A DNA stretch of 64,000 nucleotides. Source: Ruegeria sp. 6PALISEP08 (lineage in GTDB: Bacteria; Pseudomonadota; Alphaproteobacteria; Rhodobacterales; Rhodobacteraceae). How positions within the stretch are numbered: position 1 is the first letter of the stretch; each line of letters starts with the position of its first letter. This document shows, piece after piece, positions 62,661 to 64,000 of the stretch. Location: contig NZ_LGXZ01000004.1 in assembly GCF_001238295.1 (NCBI RefSeq), positions 124,001-188,000 of the forward strand. Direction: 5' to 3'. Position numbers and translations under genes: made by a program. The notes under the pieces were generated by a model. The model was not told the DNA's origin. It worked only from the letters and a program-made list of their open reading frames with translations, and made no database searches.

Positions 62661-63603
62661 AGCGTTGATATCCATTGGCCTTCTCGTTCTGGGCCTGGCC
62701 GTGCTGACCGCTTGGCGCAGCGCCAGGAACGAGGCGATGGCAGAGGCAACCTTTCCGCCCGAAGGTCAGATTCTTGATGTTGATGGCATCGCCGTACACG
62801 CCGTTGTCATGGGAGAAGGCCCGGATGTCGTTCTGATCCACGGCTCCAGCGGGAACGCACGTGACATGACCTTTGCCCTGGCCCCCATTCTGGCACAGAA
62901 CTTTCGGGTTATCGTGTTTGACCGTCCCGGCTTGGGCTATTCGGAAAGCTTCAACCCCGACGGTGAAACCATCATCGAACAGGCCGATATTCTGCAACGT
63001 GCAGCGGCTCAGCTTGGGGCCGAAAAGCCCATCGTAGCAGGCCAGAGTTACGGTGGCTCGGTCTCGCTCGCGTGGGCTGTGACGCGGCCCGAAAACATCT
63101 CGGCCCTGGTTCTGATCGCCCCCGCAGCCATCCCATGGGAAACTCCGTTGGATGGGTTTAACCGGCTGGCCTCAACCACCGCAGGCAATGCGCTAGCCCT
63201 GCCCCTGATCAGCTCATTCATACCCGAATGGTATGTCACGAAAGCGCTGGACAAAGTGTTTGCGCCACAAACTGCGCCCAAAGGTTACGCCGAACACTTC
63301 GGTCCCGGGCTGACGATCCGGCAGGGATCGATGCACGCAAACGCCAAGCAACGCGCCAACCTGTTGGATGAGATCACCCACTTGCAGCCCAGATATGGCG
63401 AGATTTCCGTACCGACGGAAATCATTCACGGAACCGCTGACGACACGGTTGGTCTTGAATGGCATTCAGAACGCCTGATCGACCAGATCCCCGGGGCTGA
63501 ACTTGTTGAATTGCCTGGGATCGGTCACATGCCACAGGTGGTTGCCGCCCCCGAAGTTGCCGCCGCGATAGATCGGGCAGCACAGCGCGCGGGTTTGCGT
63601 TAG
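62650..63603 (+). CDS. Alpha/beta-hydrolase with N-terminal membrane anchor
   Basis: A 317-residue protein with a hydrophobic N-terminus ([17 protein letters not shown]) that is either an anchor or a signal, then the fold: oxyanion region [14 protein letters not shown] at about 58-71, [11 protein letters not shown] at about 91-101, nucleophile elbow [14 protein letters not shown] at about 126-139 and the histidine in GIGHMPQVV near 297. The acid is probably in HGTADDTVG. The substrate is not known. The start is TTG at 62650 inside metA, with no better codon in frame. The overlap suggests coupling to metA. Confidence 0.85.
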   Translation: MASKALISIGLLVLGLAVLTAWRSARNEAMAEATFPPEGQILDVDGIAVHAVVMGEGPDVVLIHGSSGNARDMTFALAPILAQNFRVIVFDRPGLGYSESFNPDGETIIEQADILQRAAAQLGAEKPIVAGQSYGGSVSLAWAVTRPENISALVLIAPAAIPWETPLDGFNRLASTTAGNALALPLISSFIPEWYVTKALDKVFAPQTAPKGYAEHFGPGLTIRQGSMHANAKQRANLLDEITHLQPRYGEISVPTEIIHGTADDTVGLEWHSERLIDQIPGAELVELPGIGHMPQVVAAPEVAAAIDRAAQRAGLR

Positions 63604-63652
63604 TCCGGGCTCTAATCCATAGTAAGATATGGATTTTATCGCGAGGTGACAT

Positions 63653-64000
63653 ATGGCCCGGTCCGAAAAAGGTTCAATCGAGAGATATTATCAAAAGGAC
63701 GCCCCCAAGGCGGTGCGGGAAGAGATCAAAAAATCGGGAAAAGGGGATATTCTGAACACCTCTTACCCCTATCGCGAAAAAATAAAATCCAAGGACTATG
63801 ACGCTCAGATGGAGTTGCTCCAGATCGAGCTGGTCAAGATGCAGTCCTGGGTGAAGGAGACTGGCCAACGGGTGGCTATCATCTTTGAAGGCCGCGATGC
63901 TGCCGGAAAAGGCGGCACTATCAAGCGGTTCCGCGAAAACCTGAACCCGCGCGGCGCGCGCAACGTTGCGCTTGCCAAGCCTTCGGACGCCGAACGCAGC
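63653..64000 (+). CDS. ppk2: Polyphosphate kinase 2, N-terminal part
   Basis: The frame is open through the window end, so only 116 codons are present. The N-terminus [18 protein letters not shown] is charged, then [20 protein letters not shown] and the family P-loop [15 protein letters not shown] at about residues 82-96, the signature of PPK2 enzymes that phosphorylate nucleotides with polyphosphate, or the reverse. The start follows GAGGTGAC by three to five bases. The gene continues beyond the window. Confidence 0.93.
   Translation, partial: MARSEKGSIERYYQKDAPKAVREEIKKSGKGDILNTSYPYREKIKSKDYDAQMELLQIELVKMQSWVKETGQRVAIIFEGRDAAGKGGTIKRFRENLNPRGARNVALAKPSDAERS

Noticed and set aside
1..64000. 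Prophage, transposon, CRISPR or secretion-system island
   Set aside because: No integrase, transposase, phage structural gene, repeat-spacer array or large compositional shift was seen.

Overview
The window looks like chromosomal DNA of a marine alphaproteobacterium of the Rhodobacterales, Roseobacter group (Ruegeria/Phaeobacter-like). This is inferred from gene content: a valine-degradation acyl-CoA cluster, a cysG-DUF2849-cysI-cysH-DUF934-fpr sulfite operon, DUF6456/DUF6477 genes, CO-dehydrogenase-type maturation genes, a DctPQM TRAP transporter and several DMT permeases. GC is moderately high and genes are densely packed. No phage, IS element, CRISPR array or rRNA is visible, and no intergenic stretch exceeds about 300 bases.

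Layout. 1-7.1 kb: the end of mmsA, then a dehydrogenase, hydrolase and mmsB for valine catabolism, with L,D-transpeptidase, fasciclin, methyltransferase and YbdK genes between. 7.2-18 kb: a small secreted protein, uvrA, three tRNA genes (Asp, Asp, Val), an APC permease, lon, tgt and a nucleoside hydrolase. 18-22 kb: an SPFH/NfeD membrane pair, SufT- and SufA-type Fe-S genes and tpiA. 21.6-22.6 kb: a guanidine-II (mini-ykkC) type riboswitch in front of a Gdx/SugE exporter, followed by a yeast-type cytosine deaminase. 22.6-29 kb: dctM, dctQ, dctP and the DctD/DctB two-component pair; the DctD-like regulator has lost the GAFTGA loop and the Walker A lysine. 29-36.5 kb: a P450, an Lrp regulator diverging from the sulfite-reduction operon, and infC, which starts at ATA.

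36.5-39.7 kb: an aminotransferase and a beta-keto-acid cleavage enzyme with a divergent RpiR regulator. 39.7-44.6 kb: a molybdo-hydroxylase maturation set (molybdopterin-binding protein, XdhC/CoxF, CoxE, CoxD) without the structural enzyme. 44.8-51 kb: pyrC, an MmgE/PrpD gene, a COQ10/RatA-like gene, hpt, a second small secreted protein, an M20 hydrolase and lipA. 51-57 kb: a peroxiredoxin, DUF6456 and DUF6477 genes, an MttB-family methyltransferase, MgtC and guaA. 57.6-64 kb: two DMT exporters, a FadL-type porin, a P-loop protein, a MetA with an acetyl-CoA specificity residue, an alpha/beta hydrolase and the start of ppk2.

The points most worth following are the riboswitch-exporter-deaminase unit, the degenerate DctD with tandem palindromes upstream of dctP, the ATA start of infC, and the undescribed DUF2849/DUF934 members of the sulfite operon. 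Start sites were chosen by reading upstream Shine-Dalgarno sequences and family lengths; family assignments come from recognising motifs and not from database searches.
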